Shown in pieces: positions 46,270 through 59,497 of a DNA stretch of 64,000 bases. The stretch's first letter is position 1. Every line of letters starts with the position of its first letter. The stretch is taken from contig JAGVRJ010000001.1 in assembly GCA_019059635.1 (NCBI GenBank), positions 3,534,001 to 3,598,000 on the forward strand, in the 5' to 3' direction. The DNA is from Proales similis. Lineage: Eukaryota > Rotifera > Eurotatoria > Ploima > Proalidae. A model generated the notes under the pieces. That model did not search any database, was not told where the DNA came from, and was given only the letters and a program-made list of their open reading frames with translations. The position numbers were made by a program, and so were the translations under genes.

Positions 46270-46626
46270 ATGCTGCAGTTTCTCAACAAGCTGCTCGGCC
46301 GCCAGAGCAAGCGGACTCCGGTCCCCAAGGCGTTCGCCAACAGCAAGCGCTCGATATTCCTGAACCGATACGCCGGCATTGTCTACCTGCTCATCACCTG
46401 GCACATGCTCGGCTACGCCATTCTGTCGGGCGCCGAGAAAGCGGCCAAAAAAGAAGGTAACTGCGCTCATTCGGTCCCTTCTCTGTTCTCAATCTTGAGC
46501 CTCTCAGGCAAAACACTGCAGAGCTATATAACCGACGGCCGTCAAGTGCAGAGGGTCGAGCTGGGGCCCAATTTTCAGCTCAAGCTCACCGACGTGCCTG
46601 CACAACAACAAAGCGAAGACAAGTGA
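46270..46626 (+). CDS. Short single-pass membrane protein, unknown
   Basis: Not recognised. Two exons: ATG at 46270 to about 46457, then from about 46508 to 46626 after a 51-bp intron (GTAACT...CTCAG), giving about 101 residues. The first 35 residues are basic (KLLGRQSKRTPVPK, NSKRS), followed by one hydrophobic helix (AGIVYLLITWHMLGYAIL), then a charged tail ending QQQSEDK. A basic lead, one helix and small size suggest a mitochondrial inner-membrane or ER tail-type protein, which is inference only. Head-to-head with ANKFY1 (216 bp between starts), and only 30 bp upstream of TTI1 on the same strand. Confidence 0.65.
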   Translation: MLQFLNKLLGRQSKRTPVPKAFANSKRSIFLNRYAGIVYLLITWHMLGYAILSGAEKAAKKEGNCAHSVPSLFSILSLSGKTLQSYITDGRQVQRVELGPNFQLKLTDVPAQQQSEDK

Positions 46627-46656
46627 GCGCGAGCTATTTGCGTCTCAAATGTAACC

Positions 46657-49600
46657 ATGCAAAATTCGAAAAATAAATTTGAAACCACAACCGCGTTGCA
46701 GCTGTTTGATTTAAACCGCCTCCAAGGCCAGTTGAGTGTGAATCTGCACCGAGACAATGTGAGCGCATATTTGAAGCTGATCGAGTCACTCGATCCGAGT
46801 CAAATTCCGGCCGCCGAAACGAGGAAGTTCGCCGAATTCCTCGTCCTGCCGCTTCTGGCCTCGTTGAGGAAACTTCACGCGCCCGATCCGAAACAGACCA
46901 GCGACTGGAACGTGCTGAACGAGAGTCTGGCAAGAGCTGTCTCGCTGGTCATTCAAAAGTTCGCCATCCCCTCCGGCCGCTTGTTGGGAGACGTGCTCAA
47001 CATTGGCTGCCTATTGTTGAGCAAAACGACCCGGCCGGACTCAATTCAGTTGCTTTCCGAAGAGTACCGCATCGAGTCGTTCAGACTTGTGCGCCAGCTG
47101 TTCAACCGTCTGGACCGCGATGCCGAAGAGCTACTCTATCGCTTCAGCAATCTGACCACGCTCGGTTTACTGATATCGGTCTCACTCGACAACATTCTAC
47201 TCATCAGCTCTATCGAGCTGAGAGCCGAGTCGCTCGGCCTGCTCGAGTCTCTGGTCAGCCGCTCTTCGCCCTTGTCTGACCGCTTGTCTTACCTGCTCGC
47301 GCCGTTTCTTCCCGGCTTTTGCATAAAGCTCGTGCAGCGATTCCTGCTCGGCAGCGAGCTCCAAGTGATCAACCACAAGCTCACGTGCAAATCGCTTCAA
47401 ATTCTCGCTCAACTCCTCTCGTCCGTGTTCACCGACTGCTTGCTCGACTCGGACAGACTGGCCAGAGTGAAAAGCGAGTGCATGCAAGACCTCGGTGAAA
47501 AAGCCAACGAGCGAATGAGAAAAGAGATCGAGTCGATGATGGTCGAGCCGAACGCCGACTGGATTCAGCAGTCGAGCGAGAAAGTTTTCGTATTGATCGA
47601 CAAACTCAACGAGACCATATTGGCTTGCGATTTGGTTCAAGTGAAAAGAGCGTGGATGCATTGCGCTTCACAAGTGATCATGAAATGCAGCAGGACACTG
47701 AACGCACACTTGCCGGCATTGATCAGGTCGCTGGTGAGCTGCTCGGTCGACGAGACCAACCAGCAGCTGAGCCGAGAAGCCGAAGAGCAGATTGAGATGG
47801 TTGCCAACAACTGCTCTGAATTGGCCTTGTTCTCGATCACATGCTCTTGCATGGAGGACGTGGTTCTGCGTCTGGCTCGGCCGCAGGTTTCCGACGTTCG
47901 ACCGGCGTCGAGCAGCGAGCCAAGCCGCTTGTCGCTGCTTCGCACTCTCCATGGCTATCTCAAGCTGGCCGCCAAGCAGCAACAAGACCTGAGCATTTAC
48001 TTTTATTCGAATCCGAACAGCTTGCAAGAGATTCTGGCCGCACTGCTCAGCACTATTCGTTTCGATTGGACCAGTCTTGACGTCCTCTACAAGGTTGAGA
48101 CTATTTCGAACAATGTGCCCCAGATCAGCAACTATTCTGGCCTTGAGACCTATTTAGAAGAGAAGAGCTTGTTCAAAACGCTCGAGTCGATCGCGTGCTT
48201 CCTTGGCAAATCGAGCGCTCGGCAAATGCTGTTCGATCGACTTGTCAACGATCGCTTGTTAAAGTTCAATCGAACCGCCAACATCTACCTTCTGGTCTTG
48301 TGCATGAGAGGTCTAGTGGACGTGGCGGAGGAAGAGCGTGCCGATCTGATCGAGCACTTGCTCACGTCGTTCATTAAGCGCGATCAGGCCGAAGAGGAGC
48401 AGGACGAGGAGGAGAGGGCCAGCGAACTTGGCCTTAGCAAACAAGAGATGGCCTCGACGAGCCGTTACAAGCGAGAAAAAGTGTTGGAACGATGCCTGAC
48501 TCTGGAGGGCATTTCGGCCTGCAGCCGCTGTCTGAGTCAACTGGCTGTTCAGACCTACCTGATTGAGGTGCTTCACATCTGCCTCGCAGACAATCTCAGT
48601 CCCAATTTACTGATAAGGGCGGTGGCCAACAAGTGCCTGCACGACTTGGCCACCAACCTCAACTACTCGAGTGTACAGCATTTGCTCAGCTTCAACTACG
48701 ATTACATCATCAACGAGATGGTCGTCAGCCTGGTCGGCATGTCCAATTCAATGTGGCGAGAGCAGAGCGAAACGCAACGAGAGCGCGTCTCGTCGCACGT
48801 TTACGTCATGTGCTCGTTGCTCGACATTTGCAGTTCGGACCTGGTTCCCAATGTCGAGCGGCTCTTCGACGAATTCCTTGACCGAATCAGAATTGACCAG
48901 AGAAGTGTGAGCTCGCTCTATGGAGTGTGTGAGATTGTCGAGCATTTTGTGCGAGCCGCTCGCCGCTGGTTTCCGCTCGAGATAAACTACGGCCACGACG
49001 CAGGCCTAGCCGACTTGAATCTGGCTCAACTGGTCAAGGACAGGCGAAAAGAAGAGCACGATCGGCCGTTTGCAGACACGCTCATGCAAATCGAGCAGAG
49101 TCTGATTCGTTTCGATCGAGCAGCCGAAGACAGGGAGAAAGAGAAGGACGACAGACCGAGCGACTTTGCTCAACAGTCAAGCAACAGCGACGAGCTCGAG
49201 CCGAGCATAGACGAACCAGAGGAAAAGAGAGTGCCGCTGCACGTCAAGATTCAAGTGAAATGCTTCACGATCTGCACGCATCTTGTCGCGCATCATAGTC
49301 GCACAATTCGCCTCAAAGTGATCGATCTAGTTCGCGAGCTGAGCTTAAATCTTGCCCAGCACACGGACGAGTTTCTGCCGCTTGTGCACAAGGTCTGGGA
49401 GCCGATTTGTCGCCGATTCGCCGCCGACGAGTTTGTGGTCAAGAGCAAGCTGATTGCGCTCATATTCACTCTGTGCGTTCTTTGTCCTCAGTTCATCAGC
49501 GTTCGGTTTAAGGAGAACTTTGCGCGCCGCTTCGCCGATTTCATGCGAGCGCAAAACGAAAAGAGTATGCGCTCGATGCATCCGACCAGGCCGGACATAT

Positions 49601-49956
49601 TGGACACGACCTACGTCTACTCGCAAGAGTTCAAGCTTCAACTCAACATATTGAGCAGCTTGGCCAAAATATGCGTTCTACTGCAGGTCGACGGCTTAGA
49701 GCTCGAGCAGCTCATCGAGTCGGTCATACTGGCCTGTCTGGACAAGAGGCAGCCGCTCAAACTGCAAGAGGCGGCAGTCGAAGCGCTGCAAAACTGCGCC
49801 CTAGTCGACTCCAATGTTGTGTGGCTCTCGATTCACTACGTGATGCCAAAGGCTCGCGCGCCCCGCCTCTGTCCGTTCATCAAACAAGAGCATTCAGAGA
49901 TTGAGATGAGCGAGAAGATCACCGATCGTCTGCTCGAGCTTTTTTCTAGTCTTTGA
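46657..49956 (+). CDS. TTI1: TELO2-interacting protein 1 homologue
   Basis: Component of the TTT complex (TELO2-TTI1-TTI2), which with HSP90 matures PIKK kinases such as mTOR, ATM and ATR. Intronless, 1,099 residues (human 1,089). All-helical HEAT-repeat protein. The best matches are in the C-terminal third: PLHVKIQVKCFTICTHLVAH, TIRLKVIDLVRELSLNL, EFLPLVHKVWEPICRRF, and KRQPLKLQEAAVEALQNCA, which parallel human PLQIQIAMDVMERCIHLL, IRLKVLDVLDLCVVVL, QLLPLAHQAWPSLVHRL and VKQPVKLQEAARSVFLHL. NADWIQQSSEKVFVLIDKLNE and YDYIINEMVVSL also fit. There is an acidic linker near residue 830. The first Met is used, since no other Met occurs for about 290 codons. An AATAAA lies inside its first codons (about 46671). 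Confidence 0.88.
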   Translation: MQNSKNKFETTTALQLFDLNRLQGQLSVNLHRDNVSAYLKLIESLDPSQIPAAETRKFAEFLVLPLLASLRKLHAPDPKQTSDWNVLNESLARAVSLVIQKFAIPSGRLLGDVLNIGCLLLSKTTRPDSIQLLSEEYRIESFRLVRQLFNRLDRDAEELLYRFSNLTTLGLLISVSLDNILLISSIELRAESLGLLESLVSRSSPLSDRLSYLLAPFLPGFCIKLVQRFLLGSELQVINHKLTCKSLQILAQLLSSVFTDCLLDSDRLARVKSECMQDLGEKANERMRKEIESMMVEPNADWIQQSSEKVFVLIDKLNETILACDLVQVKRAWMHCASQVIMKCSRTLNAHLPALIRSLVSCSVDETNQQLSREAEEQIEMVANNCSELALFSITCSCMEDVVLRLARPQVSDVRPASSSEPSRLSLLRTLHGYLKLAAKQQQDLSIYFYSNPNSLQEILAALLSTIRFDWTSLDVLYKVETISNNVPQISNYSGLETYLEEKSLFKTLESIACFLGKSSARQMLFDRLVNDRLLKFNRTANIYLLVLCMRGLVDVAEEERADLIEHLLTSFIKRDQAEEEQDEEERASELGLSKQEMASTSRYKREKVLERCLTLEGISACSRCLSQLAVQTYLIEVLHICLADNLSPNLLIRAVANKCLHDLATNLNYSSVQHLLSFNYDYIINEMVVSLVGMSNSMWREQSETQRERVSSHVYVMCSLLDICSSDLVPNVERLFDEFLDRIRIDQRSVSSLYGVCEIVEHFVRAARRWFPLEINYGHDAGLADLNLAQLVKDRRKEEHDRPFADTLMQIEQSLIRFDRAAEDREKEKDDRPSDFAQQSSNSDELEPSIDEPEEKRVPLHVKIQVKCFTICTHLVAHHSRTIRLKVIDLVRELSLNLAQHTDEFLPLVHKVWEPICRRFAADEFVVKSKLIALIFTLCVLCPQFISVRFKENFARRFADFMRAQNEKSMRSMHPTRPDILDTTYVYSQEFKLQLNILSSLAKICVLLQVDGLELEQLIESVILACLDKRQPLKLQEAAVEALQNCALVDSNVVWLSIHYVMPKARAPRLCPFIKQEHSEIEMSEKITDRLLELFSSL

Positions 49957-50870
49957 GCGAATAAATGCAAAATGCGTCAAAGAGTGTTTAGGTCTGAGAA
50001 AGATGAACGCAGCGAATTGAGAGTTTACGATCGACACAGGGATGAACAGCGATGAAGAGGGAGGAGGAGGCATTTCCTTGGTGGCCTGACGCCTTTGATT
50101 GGCGCGGTCGCCTCCGGCCGTTTTATGGGCCATTACGTCTAATCAATTGATTTATCTTCTCCCTTTTTCGCGTATCCATGTTTACTTATCTGCGCTCTGC
50201 CGTCTGCCGAGCGAAATTCGAGTAGCTTTAATGGGCAACCTATTACCCGCGCCCGGGCTCGTATTGCTCCACTCGTACTGGCATTTTGGCGGGCGCGATT
50301 TATGCTCTCTGCTTGGTCTAGAATCGCTTTAATCCAGCCATAGTCGGGGTGCAAATCCTCATCGATTAAACGGCCGACTTGGGGCGCTGCTCGATCATCA
50401 AGCGGCCAGATTCAATTGTTCAGAGTGGCTCAATCGCTCCTCCCCTCTCCGAGCTGCCTTTTCATTGCTCTGTTCATCTCTGTGTTCATCTCTCTGTTCA
50501 GTTGCTATGTTCAATCGCGTTTGTACATTCAAGTCTCTTTGTTTTATTTTTCAACGATTAAATAAAAAGAGAAACGCGTATTTCGTTAAACATCGACAAA
50601 ACGAACAAACAAACAAAAAAGCGAAAAAAAAGCGTCAAATTGAAGAAGAAGGAAAAAGAACAAATTGAGAAATCTACGAGACACGAAGAGGATAGAGAAG
50701 GAAAAACAGAGAAAAGCTGAGCGGCAAGGCGAGCAGCAGCTTAGAGGCGAATGACAAGAATAGGAAAGCGAATTTCAACTAATGAGACGAAAATTGGGCA
50801 GAGATTAGAAGGAGGCTGCAAAAGCGACTGAAGGCAATGTACAGTTGTTTATCGACGATGATCGGTCGGG
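49957..50870. other. Convergent region TTI1 / Hox gene
   Basis: 900 bp with both 3' UTRs. AATAAA signals occur at about 49960 for TTI1. An A-rich stretch at 50555-50720 (AAACAAACAAAC, AAAGCGAAAAAAAAGCG) may be the distal Hox 3' UTR in antisense. A tandem of TGTTCATCTCT-like units lies at 50469-50510. No coding signal. Confidence 0.5.
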
Positions 50871-52132
<1,262 letters not shown>

Positions 52133-53862
52133 ATTTCGGATGTTTGACTAATAAATATTAATGTTGCAACTATTAATCGCAATTGATTTTATGTGGACGC
52201 GTTTAACTAAAAACAAAATTACTAATTTCCCATTTAATTACAACTATTAAGGCAATAAGTTCTCTCTCTCTCTCGATTTCTCTCTTTCTGTTTGGCTCAT
52301 TCACTTTGGTTTCGTTCAATTTTTGTGGCTCTAGTTTAGAACTTCTCTTTGGCTCGTTGTTTTGGGCATCTTTTTAATATTCACGTTTTCTTTCTCTCTC
52401 GCACACACACACACACACAAACTAGTCGGCTAGTTGGCGTTCTTTTCAATAGCTCGACGGCTTCAAATAGTTGAAGCAAGAGAGAGACAAACATTCTAGG
52501 CCAACACACAGAGAGAAAAAGAGAGAGACGCTGAGAGAGAGAGAGAGATGAGAAAGGTAAGAGGCAGAGCAAAAGAAAAAAAGCTGAATGTGAATATGAA
52601 AGCTTATTGACCGAGTCTCAGGCAGTCAAGCATATCTCGATATTTAAATGTGCTTTCGTTTTGTTGACTAAGGCATGTATCGATCAATGCGCGCAATAGA
52701 ACGAGCAGCTGAATGAAGGAGCGAGAAGCTGCTGCACTTTTATTTGCCAGTCGCTTCTACTAATCTGAGTCGATACTTTCCGACCAATAGAAGCGCGCGC
52801 GTCAATGTGCGTGCGCCAATCAGCGCTGCGCTGGCGAGTGTGATGCCGACCAATCAGCGACCGAGTCCGACGACCAGCAAGTGAAATTGAGTCTAAAATT
52901 TTTCTGCTCTCTGCTTGTTTTCATTTTGCTCGCATTTTGTTTCGCTCCATGCCATCCCAGATCTCGGCTGAGAAAAGCCCGGGCACGCCCTGCTAGGGAC
53001 TACCCGGCTGCAAAAGCCAATATCACAAGCGACGACAAGCCTCTTGGTGCCTAGCAGCAGCAGCAGCAATTCAATCAAGGTTTCTGTGCGACGATTTTAT
53101 TCGAATTTAGAGACTGTGGGGGCGAGAATGGCGCACAAATGGCTACCTGCGGCCAAGTCAAAGGCGCAGAAAGCAGATTGGGCCGTCTGCGTATAAAGTG
53201 TATTGCCAACGCAGGGTGTACGGTGGCGGAAACGCGTCCGGCGGCGGTGGCTGCAAATGCCGCTTTGAAAATTGATTAGTTTTAGAGCTCAGGGAAGTGG
53301 AGCGACCGTGCCTGGTTATGGCCATAAAATCGAGGCGAAAAGCGAGAACACAGTAAAACTCAAATTAGGGAATAAATATCAAACTGGTGACATTTAACTG
53401 GCGAACATTAGAGGCCGCCTGGAAATTCACACGAAATCAATAACCTAAATCGTTGGATCGAGAGCGGCGTTGGGTCATAAAAGCGAATTAGCTATTCACC
53501 AGGGGAAGCTTTCCTGCTTTCATTTCACTTGTGCCTGACGCGCCAAGAGTCTGTCGCGTGATCTCAGTCTCGCGCACTGCGACTAAGAAATTTTTCTCTA
53601 TTTCTTGTTCATTCTGTCTATCTTTGCGTTTGATTGAGCACGCCGACTTGAGCGTGCCGCCGCGGCATTGTTACGCAAAGCAAAAAGAAGCAGCAACAAG
53701 ACCAACTATTTGCCATTACCTGACTCAAGCAATAAGATGAAGTGGCCTGCGCGTTCTAATTGATTTATTATTTGTCATTAAAATGTGATTAGCTCTTTGC
53801 GGCCAGGTGAAGCAAAACAAAAACATAAACCCAAACAGACGCCCGCGCACACACATCCGAGC

Positions 53863-53880
53863 AGAGAGAGAGAGAGAGAA
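53863..53880. repeat. (GA)n microsatellite
   Basis: Pure GA run in the Hox upstream region. Confidence 0.8.
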
Positions 53881-55130
53881 ATCGTCGTCACGACTGCCAT
53901 GCGACCAACCAAGGCGCTGATGTCTTGCTACTCGTAAAAAAACAAAACAAAAAGCATCAGCAGCATGACTTTGGTCGCCAGCGCTTGCTAATGCTCGTCA
54001 GGAGAAAACGAACAAATAAATGCATTTTTATTTCGGATCGTAAACTCACTGTAGCATGAAAAGAGTTCAGGTGATTTAAAGACGTGGCCTGGAGCCGCGC
54101 GCATACTTTCAAACATGCGTTGCCTGGTTGCTCTTCTTGGCAATTTGTCGTCACTCGCATAGGATCGCTGTCCGCTGAGCTGCATGCCTGAGTTCTATTT
54201 TGCATATTGCACCCTTTGCCTTGACGAGCAAGCAGACAGACGCGCTTAGGACCGTGCACTTGGCTTGTTTGTTTCTCTTTTCTGATTTTCTCACCCACTT
54301 GCCGGCTGAGTGCAATAAAGCGCGTCATTACGCTCGTTAGAATGCGTTTTGTGACATTTAAACCCAAATGACTGAAGATCACACGGTCAATGGAGCTTGC
54401 ATCGCATACACTTGTGAAATGAGAGGAACAACAGTCTTGACGCAAGCGCCTTTGGCTGTCGCTGCATTCGACTCTGAATTCTTCCGATCGAGTTTCTCTG
54501 GTCACCTGAGCAGCCAGTGTGCGACTTTTTCGTCCCGTCCTATCACTTAGTTTGCTTTCACTCTACTCTTGACTGTCTGGCACATAAATGAATTAAACGA
54601 ACTCGGAAAACAAACGATTCTATATCAAGACAAATCGAAACAGGGGCCAAAAATTGAGCAAAAACAAATTGAGGCAAATCGGTCGCTTTCAAGTGAGACT
54701 CGTCCTAGAAATTGAATTTGGCGCCTATTTGATTAGGAGGACGAGCTTCTTGAGCAGAGCAGATCAGATCGTTTATTGTGGCCTGAACGCGTGCTAGAGC
54801 CACTTGAGGGCGAAGCTGAGTCGTCGACCTTTCGATATCAGCTGGACGCGAGTGAAACTGGGTCAGACGAAGCCTTAAAACGAACGCACTCCGAATAGTC
54901 GATCTAACAAGCGAGTGAATCGATTTGCACTGATCGTCCTCTTCGTTCACGCTTGGCCCTCTTCTTTGCAAGCCGGAGCTAACCAAGTGCCACAGTCGAT
55001 TACAGCCTCATCTCGCTTGTTTGTGTCGGTGTTTTGCAAACAGAGCGTGTGAGAGAACCGTGCCGAGTGCAAAATGGGCGGGCACCGCCTAGTAGTGGAA
55101 TTGAGCGTTCAAAAACATTCGAAAGACTAG

Positions 55131-55148
55131 GAGAGAGAGAGAGAGAGA
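55131..55148. repeat. (GA)n microsatellite
   Basis: Pure GA run about 700 bp upstream of the LIM-domain gene start. Confidence 0.8.
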
Positions 55149-55766
55149 TAAACTATAGAAGCGGATAATAAGGATTGAAGAGCGAGAGCAGCCAGTCGAG
55201 TAATCCATCATAACTGAAGCGCGCAACAACCTAAGCGTGCATTATGCGTCTGTTAGAGGCACGAGTGCAATCGATCAAGAGGCCGAGAGAAAGCTGGAAC
55301 GAGCCGGCCGCGCTCAACAGATTAAGCAAGTCTTTCGAATGCAAACGTAGGCGGCTGCGAGTGCTAACTAGCGCCAGTCTAAACTGCTCATTCAAACCGA
55401 ATTAAACTTATCAAGCTGCTCGAAACAACCGTGGCCTTCAAGAGTCGGCGTTCATTAACTAGTCCGAGTCGTGTGCAAATACCTTGTGCCTATTTATAGC
55501 CGCCAGTCTCACTTTTGCATCCTCTGGGCCGTTCCGAATGCAAACTTCGTACTGCTCGTCGGAGTATTGATTAACTGGCTGCGTTCGGTGTTTGTGTGTG
55601 TGCGTGTGTGTTTGTTTGGTTTTCAAGACGCAGACGGCCAGACAATTATGCTGCTCGCGAATGTGTCGATTCGTTTTTGCATCCGATTCGCTCGTGTACT
55701 AGAGTGAACAAAATAGACGACAACGGCGACGATCATGATTTACATATGAGCAGTCGGTGCAAGTGA

Positions 55767-56183
<417 letters not shown>

Positions 56184-56454
56184 GCCGGCCACACAACAGC
56201 CAGCAGCAGCCAACGCAAGCGCTCAATAAACGCATCAATTTCGTCAATCAATCAAATTTGTAAAATTCGTTCTCTTCGCAATTAGTTTCTTCACCTGTAG
56301 TCGAGCAGAATGTTATTTCTATATAAAAATTGAATTTTAATCCTCTCTTTGCCTTTTGGTGCGAGTCGGTCGACAAATGGCAAACCGCGCAGGCCAGCAA
56401 AAGATAGAAAAAAAAAAAGCTCAATGGTCTTGGGTTTATTCGGGAACGAGAAGT

Positions 56455-59400
56455 TTAAAGCTCAAGCTCTTCCTCCATCAGCTTTCGGTATTGCTCGTAG
56501 CCGCCCTCAATTGACTTGATCGAATTGTTCCGACACAGCCAGAGCTCTTTGCACACCATTTGAATGAGACGTTCGTCGTGGCTGACCAGTATCACGCCGC
56601 CCTGATTAAATCAGTAATTCGATTCTTGACCAAAAAAGCCAAGGCCCAACTCACTTGGTATTCGTTGATCGCTTCACCGAGCGCCTCGATGGTCTCCATG
56701 TCTAGGCACGAAATGAAGGTTAACATTGAAAAGGTTCTGGTCGAGTGAATCGGCTACCCAAATGATTGGTCGGCTCGTCCAGAATGAGGAAGTTGGGACG
56801 GGTCATTGAAAGAATGGCGAACGCCACTCGGCTCTTCTGGCCTCCGGACAAGCTGACGATCGGCTGGAGGGCAAGTTCACCGGTCACTCCGTAGCGGCCG
56901 AGCTCTCCTCTATATTCCTCGATTGAACGTCCTAAAATAGGAGGGCAGCGTCAATCTGACTGGTTCAATTGGTCGTGGTTCTGCGACACTCGCCTGGAAA
57001 TCGGGTCTGCAGCAGCTCCACTGAATTCAAAGAGAGATCCATCGCGTCCACGTGATGCTGAGTGAAGAATCCGATTCGCAGTGCACGATGAGTTTGTCTG
57101 AATCCTTTCACCGGCTCCAGCTCGCCGATGAGCACTTTCAGCAGAGTTGTCTTTCCTGTTTTATAAACGACCTTGAGCAGATACTGGCATATTTTCAGCA
57201 GAAATTGTCCAGCTCACCGGCGCCGTTCTCGCCCACAATGCAAATGCGCGACTCCATCGAGGCCGAGATGTCGACTTTCTTGAATATGTACTTGTCTTTG
57301 GTGTAGCAGAAATCGACCTCGTCCAAGCGGAGAATCGTGCCGGACAGCCATTCGACCTCCGGGAATCTGAATCGTTCGCCTGGTAATCGATTCTGTCGGT
57401 AAAAAAGAAAGCTCGCGATTGCTTACTTGAAGTGAACTTCTTTCTCTTTCTCGATGGGCTTGAGCTCGGGCCTTGGCAAAGAGATTTAAATAAAAGAGAG
57501 AGAGAGAGAGAGAGAATAAGCGGACAAGAGCGAGTGATTACAGCTTCTCGAGCATTTTGATTTTGCTCTGCACCTGAGCGGCCCGGTTCGCGTTGTATCT
57601 GAATCGGTCGATGAAAATCTGAATGTGCTGGCGATACTCAAGCTGCGCTTCGTATTCGCGCTGCTGGTTCTTTAGATTTTCTGTTCGCGTCTTGATGAAA
57701 TTCTCGTAGTTGCCTCGGTAGCATTCGATCTGCTGCGAGTGAACGAACAGAATCTCTTGCGAGATTGCGTTTATGAAACTTCGATCGTGAGAGACGACCA
57801 GCAGGGTGCTCTCCCAGTTCTAAATTGAGTTCGGTCGAGTTAAAGTCGCCCGCAGCAGAATGGCCAGTTCGCTTGCCTGTAAATAGTTCTCTAGCCAAAT
57901 GATCGCCTTCAAATCCAACATGTTTGTCGGCTCTTTTTGCAAGAAAGTTAAATTGAATTCGACCCGATCGAGTCGAGTGAGGTGCAGTTACCGTCCAGGA
58001 GAAGAAGGTCGGGTCTAATCAAGAGAATTAGTGAAAATTTCGCATCGAGCAGCTCAGTCGGTCGCTTACTTGGCAAACAACGCCCTGGCAAGTGCGAGTC
58101 TCATTCTCCAGCCGCCAGAAAACTCTCTGAACAATAGAAATTGTTGACAAGAACGAGGCGGACTTGACTGCTGGCTGGCTTACTTGGTGGTTCGTTTTTG
58201 ATCGCTCGTGCTAAAACCGAGACCGGACAGAATTTTGGCTGCTCGTGAAGGCGCCTTGTCCGCCTCGATGTGCTCGAGGTCGGCAAACACCTTGGCAAGC
58301 TGCTGAGACAGTTCGGCGTCGTGCTTGTGCTCGTCCGAGTTCAATTTGCGACTGAGCTCCTTTTCCAAATTGAGCAGGTTCTGGCGTCTCTCGTCCGACT
58401 CGAGCACACTGTCAAGGGCCATTGTGTCGTCACCTTGCACCTCTTGCTCGACGTGCAGAACTCGAATGTGCGCAGGTATGTGCAGTTGTCTCCTGGCCAA
58501 GCAAGCGAGTCGGCTCATTCAGACGCGCAGGGAGCAGAAGCTGAATTTCGAGCCTACTTGCTAATCATCTTGAGCAGAGTGGTCTTGCCGATGCCGTTCC
58601 TTCCCACCAAGCAGTAGCGGCGGCCGAACGCCAGCGTCAGATTGGCGTTGGTCAGCAGAACCCTTTTTTTTAGGAGTGGCAATGTAGATACAGCGGCAAA
58701 TTAGGCTGCTCGAAACAGATCGCTGGTAAGCAGCTGGTATGTAAAGAATTTCACTCTCACTCGAGTCGAGCGCTTACTTGTTGCCGAACGCGACGTCAAA
58801 GTTCTCAATGTTGATGTCAAACGAGCGGCTGTTTTCGTTGGCGTTCGCCTTTCGGCTAATCGCTTGACTGGCGGTGGCGAACTTGGACGAGTCGTACTCG
58901 GCAACGTTCACGCCTGTGCTGCTCTGCTTCTCTTTTTTCCTCTGCTGCCTGGCCTCAGCCTTTTCCAGCTTTTTCGGATTCACGCGCTTCAATGTTTAGA
59001 CTGAAATCTATTCAACGTTCGACTCTGTCTCAGCCAGCCAGCTCAACTCACAGTCATGTTTTCCGGCTTGAGATCGAACCAAGTTCCTTCCTCCTTCTTC
59101 TCCTCGGTGAATGCCTCGCTGATGACTATGGGCGCCGAGAGCTGCTTGATTTCGGACTTTTCTTCGCCCTGCTCTGACCCGTCCGGCTCGTCTGCGCTTG
59201 AATCACAGATTAAGAGGCGACCCAATCGACTCAGCGGCCTGCCTACCATTTCAGAATGGTCAAGAACTTGGAGCAGAGGTCGTGCACAAACTTCTCATCG
59301 CTTTCGCTTGTGCATATTTCGCTCAGAATCGGACCGACAGCCTCGTAAATGTCGTCGGCTGTGTTGAAGTCCTCTCTGTTCAAATGGATCACATTTGTTA

Positions 59401-59497
59401 AGTAAGAGAGAATGTCGTCGTCAATGCTCTTGAAATGCTGTTCGAGTTCTTGTCGCAGCTCGGCGCTCAACACTTGGTCGTCTACTTCGCCTAGCAT
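56455..59497 (-). CDS. ABCF3: ATP-binding cassette subfamily F member 3
   Basis: Cytosolic twin-ATPase ABC protein without membrane domains, related to yeast Gcn20 and tied to translation control. Starts at [10 protein letters not shown] (59497; an in-frame Met lies 10 codons further up), with an N-terminal helical domain like human ABCF3. Then [32 protein letters not shown], the first ATPase with [13 protein letters not shown] and EEVQGDDT-type [38 protein letters not shown], and [20 protein letters not shown] after splicing. The second ATPase has [68 protein letters not shown] and [11 protein letters not shown]. Ends MEEELEL. About twelve introns, two with GC donors (57876 and 56993). It matches the family over its full length. 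Confidence 0.93.
57494..57514. repeat. (GA)n microsatellite in an ABCF3 intron
   Basis: GA repeat lying within an intron of ABCF3, read as CT on the coding strand and so able to serve as its polypyrimidine tract. Confidence 0.8.

Noticed and set aside
53957-54505. 182-codon open frame on the minus strand upstream of the Hox gene
   Set aside because: No family resemblance, no signal peptide or domain, and codon use unlike the genes here; a chance open frame in GC-balanced DNA is likelier.
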